A stretch of 64,000 bases of DNA from Bactericera cockerelli (GCA_024516035.1 CM044963.1:29791877-29855876), one strand, 5' to 3'. Shown: positions 43,587-54,093, numbered from the stretch's first letter. Numbers and translations are program-made. Notes: generated from the sequence alone by a model not told the origin.

Positions 43587-44255
43587 TTTTTACTTTCCTT
43601 ATCCTATAATAAGGAAAGTATTGTATTCGTCGAAAATTTGACCTACCCAGTTTTTCACATTTCTGGACGAATTATAGCCTCAGGATACCAAAAAAGTTGT
43701 TTTCAGCCATTGGTCCGTGCGTCTGTCTGTCTGTCTGTCTGTGTGTAAACAGGATATCTCGAGAACGGTAAGAGCTAGAGACTTGAAATTTGGTATGCTA
43801 ATTATAATTATACACCAGACGAACCACGAAACTTTTGGTTGCAATCGGCCGCAGACTGCGGCCGCAGGACCGCAAATATTGGCCGCAAGTGCCGCTTCTT
43901 TGAATTGGTTAAAGATACAAAAAAATATTAGCGAACAATTATGTCTTAGATTAAAAAAATAATAGGGGTCTCTTCTGATCATTTTTTTGATATCTTGAAC
44001 TTTTTGGACCTCGGCCCCCATTTACCGGTATTTTGGGGGGGACCCGCTTTGATTAACTTTTTCATTATTTATCGTAGATGGGGGTTGTGACATATCAAAT
44101 CCAATGATTTTGAGGTGCTGATTACGAATTTGATATTGATTTTTAGCTAAATGTTACCTTTGAGTCACCAGTGGCTTTTGGTCCTGTTCCAATTCCTTAT
44201 AATTATGATAAGGAAAGTCGTGTGATGTTTACACCAGATTTTTCTGGATTTAAAT
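43587..44255 (+). repeat. Repeat family H, long copy
   Basis: Starts tactttccttatcctataat, aaggaaagtattgtattcgt. Contains (CTGT)n, a NotI-like gcggccgc palindrome region and ttaccggtattttggggggg. Ends aaggaaagtcgtgtgatgtt, tacaccagat. Ends share the aaggaaagt word in direct orientation. Transposition class not evident. Confidence 0.78.
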
Positions 44256-44314
44256 CACCTGTAAATCTAATTTCTTCCAAAATGGTTTCACCATTATTTT
44301 CTTGTTGTCAAAGT

Positions 44315-44428
44315 TTATGGAAGAGAATGCCGATGGCATTAGCACTGCCCTTGATCAAGTTTTGTTTTATTAATGTCAATGTCTGTGTATGTATAATTAT
44401 ATTCTATGTAAATAAAACTTGATCTTTT
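44315..44428 (+). repeat. T2 tail, intact
   Basis: tggaagagaatgccgatggc, attagcactgcccttgatca and an end at aaataaaacttgatc. This is the reference for the split copy at 35255/37164. Confidence 0.75.
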
Positions 44429-44488
44429 TTTTGGCATTGGTTATTATGATTATCACAAATTCACAGCAATACTTTCATTGAGCATATA

Positions 44489-45374
44489 CAGGGTCTTCAT
44501 AAAGTCTCACCCAGGCCTAGGTTTCTCGAAAACGACTCAGAATATCAAAAAACGCAAAAACCCGTATTCCTTTATATTTAAGAGGATTGATTTTCAGCCA
44601 AAAAAAATTTGCCTACACGGCCCCAGTCAGGCTGGGCATGGACCAACTTTAAAATCTTAAATAGAATGGTATGTCTTGTGGCATATTGTTTTAAAGGTCT
44701 TATTAAGAGAAGTTCATTACAATAAATTTCAGTGTGCTACGATTTACCGTTCTCGAGATACAGGGTCGGACGTCCTGCGTAATATCCATATATTTTGACC
44801 TATAACTCGATAACCGTAAATTATGGAGAAAATTTTTCTTGATAATAATAACTCCTTATGATGAGACTTTTCGAACAAGTTATAACTCGACATACTCTGT
44901 TGATGTTAGTTTCTGGTCGGTTTCGTCAGCCAGCCGGACGAACAGTCGAAAAAAATTTAACGAAAAAATAGATCAAATTTTAACTTGTTCGAAAGTTCTT
45001 GCTATAAGGAGTTATTATTATCAAGAAAAATTTTCTCCATAATTTACAGTTAACGAGTTATAGGTCAAAATATAGGGATATTACGCAGGACGTCCGACCC
45101 TATATCTCAAGAACGGTAAGTCAGAGCACACTGAAATTTATTGTAATGAACTTCTCTCAATAAGACCTTTAAAACAATATGCCACAAGACATACCATTCT
45201 ATTTAAGATTTTAAAGTTGGTCCATGCCCAGCCTGACTGGGGCCGTGTAGGCAAAAAATTTTTGGCTGAAAATCAATCCCCCTAAATATAAAGGAATACG
45301 GGTTTTTGCGTTTTTTGATATTTTAAGTCGTTTTCGAGAAACCTAGGCCTGGGTGAGACTTTATGAAGACCCTG
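44489..45374. mobile_element. 886-bp foldback MITE (TA target site)
   Basis: CAGGGTCTTCATAAAGTCTC and its inverse form the ends, flanked by TA at 44487-44488 and 45375-45376. Nearly the whole element is two inverted arms of about 390 bp around a core of about 100 bp (44880-44990). Arms differ by scattered substitutions. No transposase. TA duplication and CAG ends suggest Tc1/mariner mobilisation. Confidence 0.87.
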
Positions 45375-45504
45375 TATATTATGTATCATGTATCATACAT
45401 CACTTGCTCAAGTACCTTGAGTATTTCAATCTCTGGATTACTAATGACAGAAATCAATAAATTATCTGATGTATAGAAAACTCATCTTTTATAAAAATAA
45501 AGCC

Positions 45505-45625
45505 AGTAATGTGGGTAGCTGGTACGATTCCAGCGAATGGAGCGTAAAACCTCTATTCGCTAAGGGTTGGGTGGAAGAGCTTGCCAAAGGCAATAACCCC
45601 TCCCTTTAGTTAGGACATATATTAT
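45505..45625 (+). repeat. SINE-D core scrap joined to a T1 tail
   Basis: gtgggtagctggtacgattc, agcgaatggagcgtaaaacc, then gggttgggtggaagagcttg, ccaaaggcaataacccc, tttagttaggac. Confidence 0.7.
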
Positions 45626-45659
45626 GTATATATTTATTTTTTCTTTCTATTATATTGTA

Positions 45660-45898
45660 CTAGCGGGCTGTCGCCCGCTTTGCGGGGCGAGGCATCGCCG
45701 TGAATGCAAAAAATCCTTTTTCGCCAATGGCAGGTGTTGTAGTGGGAATTTCAAAAAATCCCGTCTTATTGCACATCTAGACTATAAGACAAAGCTACCT
45801 ACCAAATTTCAGCTCGCTAGGTATTACGGTTTGGGCTGTAGAGCGATGATCAGTCAGTCAGTGAGTCAGTCAGTGACTTTGACATTTTTATATTGAGA
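45660..45898 (-). mobile_element. Helitron-like non-autonomous element, canonical CTAG end
   Basis: In minus orientation: 5' TCTCAATATAAAAATGTC, 3' hairpin GCGGGC-GACA-GCCCGC followed by CTAG, inserted between A and T. This copy has the textbook Helitron 3' end. Confidence 0.83.
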
Positions 45899-45984
45899 TT
45901 TTAATTTGCAATTGTTTGTCCTATTAATAAAAAAAAAAAACCTGCGTCTTGACTATCGGTCACAAAAGATCTATTAGGTCGCAG

Positions 45985-46145
45985 TGTGTAAGAGCTGACC
46001 CGGAGGTTGCGGGTTCGAATCCTCGCCGGCGCGGAAAATTCTAACCGTGTTCTTCCGTTTCCGGAATGGCATGGATGTAGAGGTAGAGAGAGAGAGCCCT
46101 GAAGTAATGCGAAAGCGGTTCTGGGGCACAATTGTCTTTAAAAAA
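45985..46145 (+). repeat. SINE-E copy joined to SINE-D tail scraps
   Basis: gacccggaggttgcgggttc, gaatcctcgccggcgcgg, then gaagtaatgcgaaagcggtt. Flanking ggtcgcagtgt words come from SINE-D tail type 2. Confidence 0.75.
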
Positions 46146-46319
46146 AGTCGCAGTGTTAATAAATTTTAAGAATCCTTAGAAGAATTCCTTAGGGAGAGAG
46201 CCACAAAAATTGTAATGAAAAACTAAAATAAATATACATTATTACATTATTACATAAGGGTCTCACTGAAAACCCTGATGCAAACAGGTCAGATAAAAAT
46301 AAATAAATAATAATAATAT

Positions 46320-46516
46320 GGCCTTATTTTTACTGCCCGATAAGAACTATTAAAGTCCCATTATTCCAACAGTAGGCCCAAGACATATTATTATGTGGTA
46401 AAAATCCCAATTGGGAGGATACCTTGTCATGTCCCGGTTGGGTTTCGAACCCGCGACTTCTGGAATCTTTGGATTCACAGAGTGTCGCCTTTACCACTGA
46501 GCTACCGGGACAGATG
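46320..46516 (-). repeat. SINE-C full-length copy
   Basis: Minus strand: gtcccggtagctcagtggta head, box B gggttcgaaaccc, body tatcctcccaattgggattt, tail tgctggaataatgggac and cgggcagtaa. Confidence 0.88.
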
Positions 46517-46606
46517 AATAAATAATAGGACATGACTTCAGCTTATGACAGGTGGTAAACTTAAAGCGTTCCTATTTTATTTACTACAGGGAGCGACGGG
46601 AGGCGC

Positions 46607-47292
46607 CTCATTGAGTCCCGTCTGGATTTGTCCCTTTTTGTCGATGCTTCATTGAGTCCCAAGGTTTGGAACGGTTGAAGTTATCGTACCACTCATTGAG
46701 TCCCGTACATAATTAATACCTATTTTTCCTTATACATAAACTTGTACATAGAAGATCATATTATTTGTCAGTCAGTTGGGTCAGTCCTCCTCTAAAAAAT
46801 TAGAACACTCTTTTCATTTTTTATTAAGAATTCTTGTTTTTATTTTTATTCATAAATGAAAATGAAATTATTGTCTATTGGAATTTGATGCGTAAGTGAA
46901 TTTTTTGTTAGAGGAATTTTGTAGTTAGATAGGGTTAGGTAAAGTTAACAAGGTGAGATTGCACGATAGATTTCTGACTTCAGTTTGTCGGGTAGGATGG
47001 TTGGGTGAGGGGCTTAGGTTAGATTGAAATTAGCGCAGGCGGTTAGGCCGGGTCGCGCAGTGACCCGGTCTAACCCTGCGCTAATTTCAACCTAACCTAA
47101 GCCCCTCACCCAAGCTGTCCTAGCTGGCTAACGAAACACTTATATACTAACATCAGGTAAAGGGACTCAATGAGTCTTATGGTCTGGTAGACCCAAAAAT
47201 ATTAGGGGACTCAATGAGGCATATGGTCTGAGGTACCTGCTAAAATTACGGGACTCAATGACATGAAAAAAAGGTCAACGGGACTCAATGAG
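46607..47292. mobile_element. Unclassified element with CTCATTGAGTCCC subterminal repeats and a central hairpin
   Basis: CTCATTGAGTCCC or one-base variants occur at 46607, 46648 and 46692, and in inverse (GGGACTCAATGAG) at 47162, 47206, 47250 (truncated) and 47280. The centre holds a 112-nt hairpin. Clustered, inverted subterminal motifs resemble transposase-binding arrays of non-autonomous DNA elements. No ORF, and I cannot fix the TSD. Confidence 0.75.
47001..47113. repeat. Large hairpin (about 50-bp arms, 7-nt loop)
   Basis: Arms 47001-47054 and 47062-47113 pair with a few mismatches (for example ttgggtgaggggcttaggtt against its inverse), loop gcgcagt. The inner stem ccgggtc/gacccgg is perfect. 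Confidence 0.88.
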
Positions 47293-47307
47293 TGTACGTC
47301 CGAGAGC

Positions 47308-47490
47308 GACCGACCTTAGTAGCTTGATCGATAAGGCGGCGGACTTGTAACCTGGAGGCCGGTGGTTCAAGTCCCGGTTTCAGCGTAGATTTAGTAAAGC
47401 GAGTTTGAGTAGTTGTGATATCACGAAAGTTTCAGCGTAGATTTAGTAAAGCGAGTTTGAGTAGTTGTGATATCACGAAAGTGATTAAAA
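47308..47490 (+). repeat. SINE-A copy with internal duplication
   Basis: Complete head (cagtagcttgat variants, ggttcaagtcccggtttcag). The tail tttcagcgtagatttagtaa through gatatcacgaaagt is present twice in tandem. It ends about 35 bp before the acceptor of the next exon. Confidence 0.87.
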
Positions 47491-47525
47491 CAAATGTGAC
47501 AACTTTTTTTCAACTTTTACTACAG

Positions 47526-47923
47526 AGAGCGAACTGAAAATAGCCAAAGAAAGCTTGAGATCGATCTTCGAGGGATTGGCATGTGGGAGGCGGAAGTTGC
47601 GAGAAGAGGAAAGCGAGGCGAAAGCGGCATGGAAAGCCGAGTGGAAAGCGAGGCGCCAGACGTACATTGTCCAGGAGCTGGGGCGGGAAATGGGGGTGCG
47701 GAGGTTGAAACAGGGGCTGGAGGCCAGTCTGGAGAGAATGGGGAGGGAGAGGGAAGAAGCAGAGGAGGCCAGAGAGAGACAGTTGAAAGAGGAGAAGAGA
47801 AAGTTGAGACGCGACAAGCGACTGGCGCGCGATATCTGGAAAAATCCGAGAAAAAAATGTTTCTTTGTTTGCGAGTTAGTGCGGGCGCGTCCCTCCTGTA
47901 AGGAGATATGTTTCGAATATTAG
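47526..47923 (+). CDS. Charged coiled-coil-like exon, unrecognised gene
   Basis: After a good acceptor (ttttttcaacttttactacag, AG at 47524-47525) an open frame of 132 codons runs to a TAG at 47921-47923. It starts mid-codon (two bases completing an upstream codon), so at least one earlier exon is implied. The protein is rich in Glu, Arg and Lys (for example EELVRARP-like ends, REREEAEEARERQLKEEK) and ends CFFVCELVRARPSCKE. It has no motif I can name. GC content is much higher than around it. A possible donor CCT|GTAAGG at 47898 would make it internal instead of terminal. A helical, nucleic-acid-associated or mitochondrial-ribosome-type protein is conceivable but unsupported. Confidence 0.5.
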
Positions 47924-47924
47924 A

Positions 47925-48425
47925 TATTATAGAAATTTGAAGTATTGTGTTCCTTTTTGTTTAAAAAAAAAACTTTTTTTTACTCCCATTTCAATTTTTT
48001 TCTTCATATTTTTGGACGTTTCATAACCTCCAGTATTGTGTTCCTTTTTGTTAAAAAAAAAAAAATTACTTCGATTTCAATTTTTATTTTTGGCGTTTCA
48101 TAACCTCCTGAGCAGCTTTGGTTTTGAGTCGGTCTGTTAAAAAATATTCCTTTTAACGCGCAAATCTCGAAAACTACTCGACGGATTTTGATGCAATTTT
48201 GCACCCATGTAGGTGATGTAGGAGACGTTCTGTAGATGGTTTCATTTTAAATTAATCTCGTACTAGCGGTACTGGGTGAAAGAGACCATGCGCCTGACCA
48301 CTAACTTTTTAGTTAAACGCTTATATCTCGTGAACGGTTCACCCGTTTTTGATGAAATTTTGTATGTAGGTATATGCATTATTGTTTTACATAGGCTATT
48401 AATATTTATTTAATTGTAATTTAAC
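47925..48425 (+). repeat. Repeat family R copy
   Basis: aagtattgtgttcctttttg (twice, a local 100-bp duplication), gtttcataacctcctgagca, acgcgcaaatctcgaaaact, acttatatctcgtgaacggt-like text. It abuts the preceding exon, so any 3' UTR would lie in repeat DNA. Confidence 0.78.
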
Positions 48426-49030
48426 TCTTATATTTAAGAACACCCAAAATTTTGGACAAAAAAGTCAAAAAAATAAGGTCCTACGACTTGCCGATACAGA
48501 ATTTTTTGTAGAATGTAAAATGTAGGAAAAATAGTATTCTACCATATAAAACAGCCAGACTTTCTCTTATAAAGATATTTTTTTACCCTGAAAAGAGGCA
48601 ATTTTTTCTTCTCTTCACCACAGGTTCGAGTGTACTAGTAACTTTTCTTGTTTAAATGCTTGACGCTGGAGGTATGTAGTCATTGACAAAAGGCCATCAT
48701 AAATGACTAACTTTATCAGTGCAGTGTCATCTCAACAGCAGAAACGCCTTTCTCGTGTTTATGCCGCTCGTATTATTTATAATAATAATGATGATGATAA
48801 TAATAATAAAATACTCTATAGTGGACGGTAACCACCAGCCAAGGTTAATATAATGCTCAAAGCATGCATGTAGAGTTGTAGACATACAAAATTTCGTCAA
48901 AATTGATCGTGTGGTTATCGAGACACCGTTCACGAGATAAGCGTATATCTATAATTACTGTGATGGTAATATAAGACTGAAATATAATTACTGAGATGGT
49001 AATGTAAGACTAAGATGGTATTAATATAAT
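48426..49030. other. Spacer with SINE-B tail scrap and short repeats
   Basis: A SINE-B tail in minus orientation at about 48820-48870 (ggtaaccaccagccaaggtt). Three iterations of aattactgagatggtaatat at 48950-49040. Otherwise unrecognised. Confidence 0.5.
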
Positions 49031-49034
49031 TACT

Positions 49035-49445
49035 GAGATGGTAATATAAGGTAAGTAACAAAAATGGAGACTAGAATGGCTATCTGAGCTAAATAACAAA
49101 CTACTAGCAATAAAGAAAAATGTCAAAACCACTGTTCTCCCTGCCAAGCTAACCCGTCACCAACAAGTAGCCATCACACGACTCCGACTTGGCCATACTA
49201 ACTTGACTCATAGCTACCTCATGAATAAAACAGCCCCACCCACCTGTGTGACACTTGCAACCAACCACTAACTGTACACTATATTCTTGCCGAATGCAGA
49301 AATTTCCACAACATCAAAATAAAACTACAATTACCCACTACAAGTTCACAGCTACTAGTAGACCAGCAAGAAAAACTAATACCATTTTTGAAAGAGACTC
49401 ATCTCATAGATCTCATGTAACTTTACTACAGCTGAAGTGGTGTGT
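49035..49445 (+). pseudogene. LINE ORF2 C-terminal fragment
   Basis: The frame reads LTRHQQVAITRLRLGHTNLT, HSYLMNKTAPPTCVT. After one frameshift it continues with a Cys/His tail (CNQPLTVHYILAECRNFHN) and LIPFLKETHLIDLM then stop. Same family type as 13387-13660: the RNase H-distal end of an I/Jockey-like element. Confidence 0.8.
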
Positions 49446-49619
49446 ATGACCAATTGACCATAGATGTTGACATGCACCACTATAATCTAATAAAAGGTAG
49501 ATTCTCATGTGGATGAGCATGAGCATGTGAGGTGTTATGTGTACAGATTAGATAGCAGTGCACAGGGATTGCTTTCTAGACTGTCTAGACAGCAATCAAA
49601 GATAGTAATAATATTGTCT

Positions 49620-49745
49620 TATTACTTAATATTACCGAGGTCGGTGGGTCAAGTCCCGGATTCAGTGTAGATTTAGGATATAGTAAAGCTAGTTTGAGTA
49701 GGTAGTTGTGATGACACAAAGGTGATACAAAATATGATAACTTTT
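49620..49745 (+). repeat. SINE-A fragment
   Basis: Starts within the head at gaggtcggtgggtcaagtcc and keeps tttgagtaggtagttgtgat. Confidence 0.65.
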
Positions 49746-50020
49746 TTTTAATGTCTTATTTATACTGCCCTAGTATAAACGAATATATTTTTTCTTTTTT
49801 TTTAAATAAATTATTTGTTTTATTTTTCATATTTTTTTTCAGAGGACCCGTCCTAAGCCATTTTTATTTGGCTTCTAAGATCTAAGATAAGACTAATGAG
49901 AGTATTGAGTCCCATTATTCCAGCAGTAACTAAGATGTATTAATATCTGTTCAAAATCCAAAATGCTGGGAGGAAAACTTTGTCATGTCCCGGATGGATT
50001 TCGAACCCGCGACCTTTGGG
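49746..50020 (-). repeat. SINE-C copy with AT-rich insertion
   Basis: Tail at 49750-49785, then about 110 bp of AT-rich foreign sequence, then tattgagtcccattattcca and box B tttcgaacccgcgacc. The head is truncated. Confidence 0.6.
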
Positions 50021-50224
50021 TTACCTGGAAGTATAGGAGCTAAATTTTCAACACGCGGGCAAAATTGTTGAACATATTGGAATTTGAATATATCATCAGT
50101 GTGTAGATTTGTATCCTGAAGACCGGATATCGAAGTCTGCAGGTGGAGATAATATTTGTCAGCGTTCGATGGTTGGATTGTACGTGAAAATATGTCAACT
50201 GTCATGTTCAAATTTTCGCAAGAT

Positions 50225-50425
50225 GATGATCATAATAATAATAATAATATAGCCTTATTTATACTGCCCGATTAGGACTATTAATTACTCCAGCAGTCAG
50301 TCCAAGACATATTATTATGTGGCGAAAATCCCAAATGGGAGGATAACGTGTCATGTCTCAGCTGGGTTTTGAACCCACGACCCCTGGATTTTTTGGATTC
50401 ACAGAGTGATAATCCATCGAAACGA
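50225..50425 (-). repeat. SINE-C copy, head truncated
   Basis: (AAT)n then tatactgcccgattagg, tcccaaatgggaggataacg, tcatgtctcagctgggtttt and part of the head. Confidence 0.75.
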
Positions 50426-50429
50426 TAGA

Positions 50430-50698
50430 TCTCTCCTGGTGGTTATCCAGATTGCCTTCCACTAAAGTGTATTATTTATTATTATTTGTAATAATAATAA
50501 CACACTTTAGTGCAAGGTAACCACCAGGTAAGGTTAATGCTCAAAGCATTTTCTATCATCTAACCTTCAATCTCATTATTATGTGGTCACATACCCAAAT
50601 TAATGAGGAAAAATTCATGCACTGGGTGGGATTCGAACTAACGGATTCCTACACTACCTGGATTACCAGACTAGTACGTTAACTACTTCCCTACCAGT
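50430..50698 (-). repeat. SINE-B copy
   Basis: cactttagtgcaaggtaacc, aggttaatgctcaaagcatt, gactagtacgttaactactt: full tail, body and head on the minus strand. A tail scrap in the opposite sense precedes it (gtggttatccagattgcctt at 50441). Confidence 0.83.
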
Positions 50699-50699
50699 G

Positions 50700-50880
50700 A
50701 ACGGTGGTCTTTTGCCAGCCTTCTTGCAAATTATCACGGGTTACCATCAGTACTACGCCATCAAAGGTTATCATCGACATCCACGATGAACCAGCGTGAC
50801 ATTCAGACCAGCCACTGTAGGTGTGATCATTAAGTCCGGGATCCCACTGAATGCAACATTTAGGAAACGTTAAAGGAAAA
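50700..50880. other. Unrecognised moderately GC-rich segment
   Basis: Lies between two SINE-B copies. A 65-codon minus frame (MVTFPLTF..) covers it but has no recognisable motif and no splice support. Confidence 0.4.
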
Positions 50881-51060
50881 GTAACCACCAGGAGAGGTTA
50901 ATGCTCAAAGCATTTTCTACCACCTAACCCTCTGAGTCTTATTATTATGTGTTCACAAACTCAAATTATTGAGGAAACAGCCAAGAATTTTGCGGTATCC
51001 GAACTACAGATCACAGATCCACGCGCGAGATTCTTTGCATAACCGCATCGACCACCAATG
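50881..51060 (-). repeat. SINE-B copy, diverged head
   Basis: Tail aaccaccaggagaggttaat, gctcaaagcattttctacca, body ttattattatgtgttcacaa. The head is replaced by unrelated sequence after 50985. Confidence 0.75.
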
Positions 51061-51081
51061 TGGTAGTGGTCATTATCAAGA

Positions 51082-51520
51082 TAATCACTTCATCATCATC
51101 ATCACACCCTAAGCAAGCCGCGGTCACATGTTTCTGAGTGTCACACATCGGGAGAGAGGGGTTTATGGACCTACGCTCTACCTTCGACCTCTCCCACCTA
51201 ACTACTATTTCTTTATAACTTTTTATCATCAACGTAACTGTTATCACGTCATTATAACCACCACCACTACCACTAACCCCATCATTATCACACCCAAAGC
51301 ACGCTGCGGTCAAATGTTTTTGGTGTCCCACAGGGAGTGTGTTCATGGACCTACGCTCTACCTTTGACCACCTCTTCCAGTCTACCACTATTTCTTTAAA
51401 TCATCAAACGTAACCACTACCACATCATCCTAACCACCACCACAATCACCAACATCATCATCACACCCTAAGCACGTCGCAGTCACATGTTTCTGGTCTC
51501 ACACAGGGAGGAGTTCATGG
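51082..51520. repeat. 180-bp tandem repeat, about 2.4 copies
   Basis: cacaccctaagca..c.gc.gtcacatgtttctg begins units at about 51103, 51290 and 51462. The intervening DNA is CCA/ATC-rich. Frames on both strands are shadows of the repeat. Confidence 0.85.
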
Positions 51521-52255
51521 GCCCGCTGTTTTTCGAGGTAAACACATTCTCTAGGAGATGACAAAACGTGATAAATTTAATTATTATTTTACTTTTTAAT
51601 AATAAATTAATTAAAAACAGCCGCGAAACCAAAAATAGATGCTCGATTCGTGGAAGAACGACAGACTAAACTAATTGATTTTTTTGAACTAACGAATAAA
51701 GAAGAATTATAAAGATTAAGAGGGTTTACCACCAGCAAACGCAATATTTTGTTTGGAAATGTCTCGCAACATTTTGTCTAGGATTAATTTAGTGTCACAA
51801 AAGCAATGTTTAAGTTTAATCCAATTTTATTATACATTTTTAAACAGAACAGAGCAAACAGTCATAAAATGCACTGTATATCGACTGTTTCTCTCCAGGT
51901 TCGATGTTTCCAAATATTGAAATATTTCCATTCTATTCCAAGGTCAACTTCACCACATTCGTAATAGAAAAATGCGTTTCGGTACTTCTAGGGATAAACA
52001 ATGGACTTAACCTATAAAAGAACTGGAAGCAAGAATTTTCTACTTCCATTTTGGTTAACTTTGGAAGAGGAAATTTTTCCTCTTCCAAAAGCAAAATGAC
52101 TTGCTTCCAGTTTGGTTCATTTTATTCCCGTTTGGTTAACTTTGGTTAGAAAGAAAAATACGGCTTTTGACGGTTGGGGAGGAGATTTGTAAATTTTGAG
52201 AATGAGAGTGCTTTCTGGAGTGAGGCCTCGCCGCCGCCGCCTTGCTCTGTTAGGC
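51521..52255. other. Spacer with a short CpG-rich patch
   Basis: AT-rich until 52215, where ggcctcgccgccgccgcc stands out. The repeated words gaagaggaaatttttcctct and ttccattttggttaact occur at 52030-52140. No gene can be supported. Confidence 0.4.
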
Positions 52256-52259
52256 TAGA

Positions 52260-52440
52260 ATAATAATATCGCATTATTTATACTGTCCGATTAGGACTAT
52301 TAAGTCCCATTATTTCAGCAGTGAGCCCAAGACATATTATTATGTGGTAAAAATCCCATATGGGAGGATAAGTTGTCAGAATAACTACAAGGATAACTTG
52401 TAGAAGAGAATAACAATAACTGTTGGGGGCCTCAACAGGC
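52260..52440 (-). repeat. SINE-C tail half
   Basis: actgtccgattaggactatt, aagtcccattatttcagcag, tcccatatgggaggataagt; then it departs from the family. Confidence 0.75.
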
Positions 52441-52690
52441 TTGGAGTTAGGAAGAAGACGTCCACCCGTAAAATGTGGAAGTAGGAGTGCCAGAACCAAC
52501 CAACCCCAACCATGAGGAAGAGGTTGCCCAGTGCCGACCCCAAGTAGGTTTGGGAAAAGGCAAAGTGAAAGAAGAAGAAGAAGAAGAAGAAGAAGAAGAA
52601 GAAAAAAAAAAACTACAGCTAAGTTGTGAATATGTTTCAATAAAAAGTGAAAGAAGAAGAGGAAAAAGAGAAGAAGAAGCGATCATAAAG
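52440..52690 (+). repeat. SINE-D tail type 1 with (GAA)n expansion
   Basis: gacgtccacccgtaaaatgt, agaaccaaccaaccccaacc, atgaggaagaggttgcc, then aggcaaagtgaaagaagaag that extends into about 40 bp of (GAA)n and further GAA-rich DNA. A 76-codon poly-Glu frame here is an artefact. Confidence 0.75.
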
Positions 52691-53130
52691 AGGACACAAT
52701 TTTGAGAAGCAGGAAAAAGAAAAGGGGATGATGAAGAGGACAAGAAAACAGAGAGAAACAACTATTCAGAATGTGAAGGGGGCGGGACGAACAGAGATTT
52801 AGAAAACTGATAGAGAAAAAAAATGACGCAATACTGAGGTGTGATTAAATCAAAGTCAGAGTTTGGCCTCGGATGAATGCTTCTAGACTTTATTATGTAA
52901 TTGTGAAGAAAAAATACGTCTTTTCACTAGCGGGAATGAACATACATCAAGGGTGCATATTTTAACAAACCCATTAACATGATTAACTAAGGGTGATCTT
53001 CAAACAGCGCTAAGTATATTCAATTGATAAGAGATGTTGTGTCTTTGAAAATGACATGACATTTTCATCATACTTTTGGAGTTAAAATACAGAGGTTAGT
53101 AACATGGCATGAACACTCAGATCTGTTACC
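52691..53130. other. Unrecognised spacer
   Basis: No supported feature. Confidence 0.4.
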
Positions 53131-53134
53131 TGCT

Positions 53135-53235
53135 GATGAGAGCAAATGAGCTCGAAACAGCTGTCCAGGTATGTTCTGATATTGATGTGCATCTAATGGT
53201 ACAACTTCTCACTTTTCTTTTTATACTGATTTATA
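53135..53235 (+). repeat. acttctcactttt-type tail
   Basis: gagagcaaatgagctcgaaa, cagctgt and acaacttctcacttttcttt; related to 27955-28060. Confidence 0.65.
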
Positions 53236-53429
53236 CTTTTCGATTCAAGCAGCCACCAGACTAGGGCTGAGAGCGCTTAGACTCCTAGGGTCAAATCATA
53301 AAACAGCATTAGTTAATCTAGGTGGACTTCTCGACCTTCTTGTTTTTCCGTGTCCATGATGGTTGTGTGGTTGTGTCATGATGGTGGAAAGATTGATGGA
53401 GCATTAACCCCTGTGGACGCCCAGAAGCA

Positions 53430-53492
53430 AAAAAAAAAAAAAAAAAAAAGAAAGAAAGAAGAAGAGGAAAAAAAAAAAGAAAAGAAAAAGTA
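53430..53492. repeat. A-rich tract
   Basis: About 60 bp of A and GAAA runs. Confidence 0.9.
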
Positions 53493-53539
53493 TACTGTGT
53501 CGTTTAGGTACCTAAGTTGTAAAGTTTTATCACCGAGGC

Positions 53540-53768
53540 AAATTACATCTCTGTTCCCTTGGCATGTGAGACAATGGGCCCTTGGACCAAAGAGATGAAG
53601 AGCTTCTTTAAAACTGTTTGTGATGGCTTGGTTCGTCTCACTGGCAATAGGGCCGCCAAGGCTTTCCTCTTTCAGAGGATTTTTTTGGCGATCCAACGAG
53701 GTAATGCTACCTGCATGTTAGGTACATTGTCTCATGCAAGTGGGATGGATCATGTGTATCTCCTGTGA
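53540..53768 (+). pseudogene. Probable LINE ORF C-terminal fragment
   Basis: The frame ending at TGA 53766-53768 reads FFKTVCDGLVRLTGNRAAKA then FLFQRIFLAIQRGNATCMLG. The RLTGN..A..FL.QRI..AIQRGNA..LGT pattern is one I associate with the extreme C-terminus of non-LTR polyproteins. No catalytic domain is present upstream. Confidence 0.45.
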
Positions 53769-54090
53769 TTTTAAAATTAATCAATTGCAAAGTATTTTTA
53801 ATAAATATTTTTACGTTCTCTCTCTCTGGGCTTCTTTCATGTCATGTGTGTGGTGTTTATGTAAATACATTTTTAAGTGGACAGTATCCTTTAACTCTGG
53901 CTGTAGTGCACTGTGATTGGTTGAAATTCCTACAAGGGGACGTGCTAAGGGATAGTGTCCACTAAGGTACTGTCTCTTCCTGTTTCAAAATTCGGCCTTC
54001 GAAGACCTAGACGATCAATACATTTTGAGTCAGTACATTTATGAAGGTCAATGAGTCCAAAACCAGTTAGGGTAATCTGAGGGGTATACT
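53769..54090. other. Unrecognised spacer
   Basis: No supported feature. Confidence 0.4.
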
Positions 54091-54093
54091 CAC

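Noticed and set aside
47485..47901. Two other frames over the 47.5-kb exon
   Set aside because: Low-complexity purine-rich DNA keeps other frames open; only the frame with an upstream acceptor and terminal stop is kept.
52475..52705. Poly-Glu ORF
   Set aside because: Translation of the SINE-derived (GAA)n tract.
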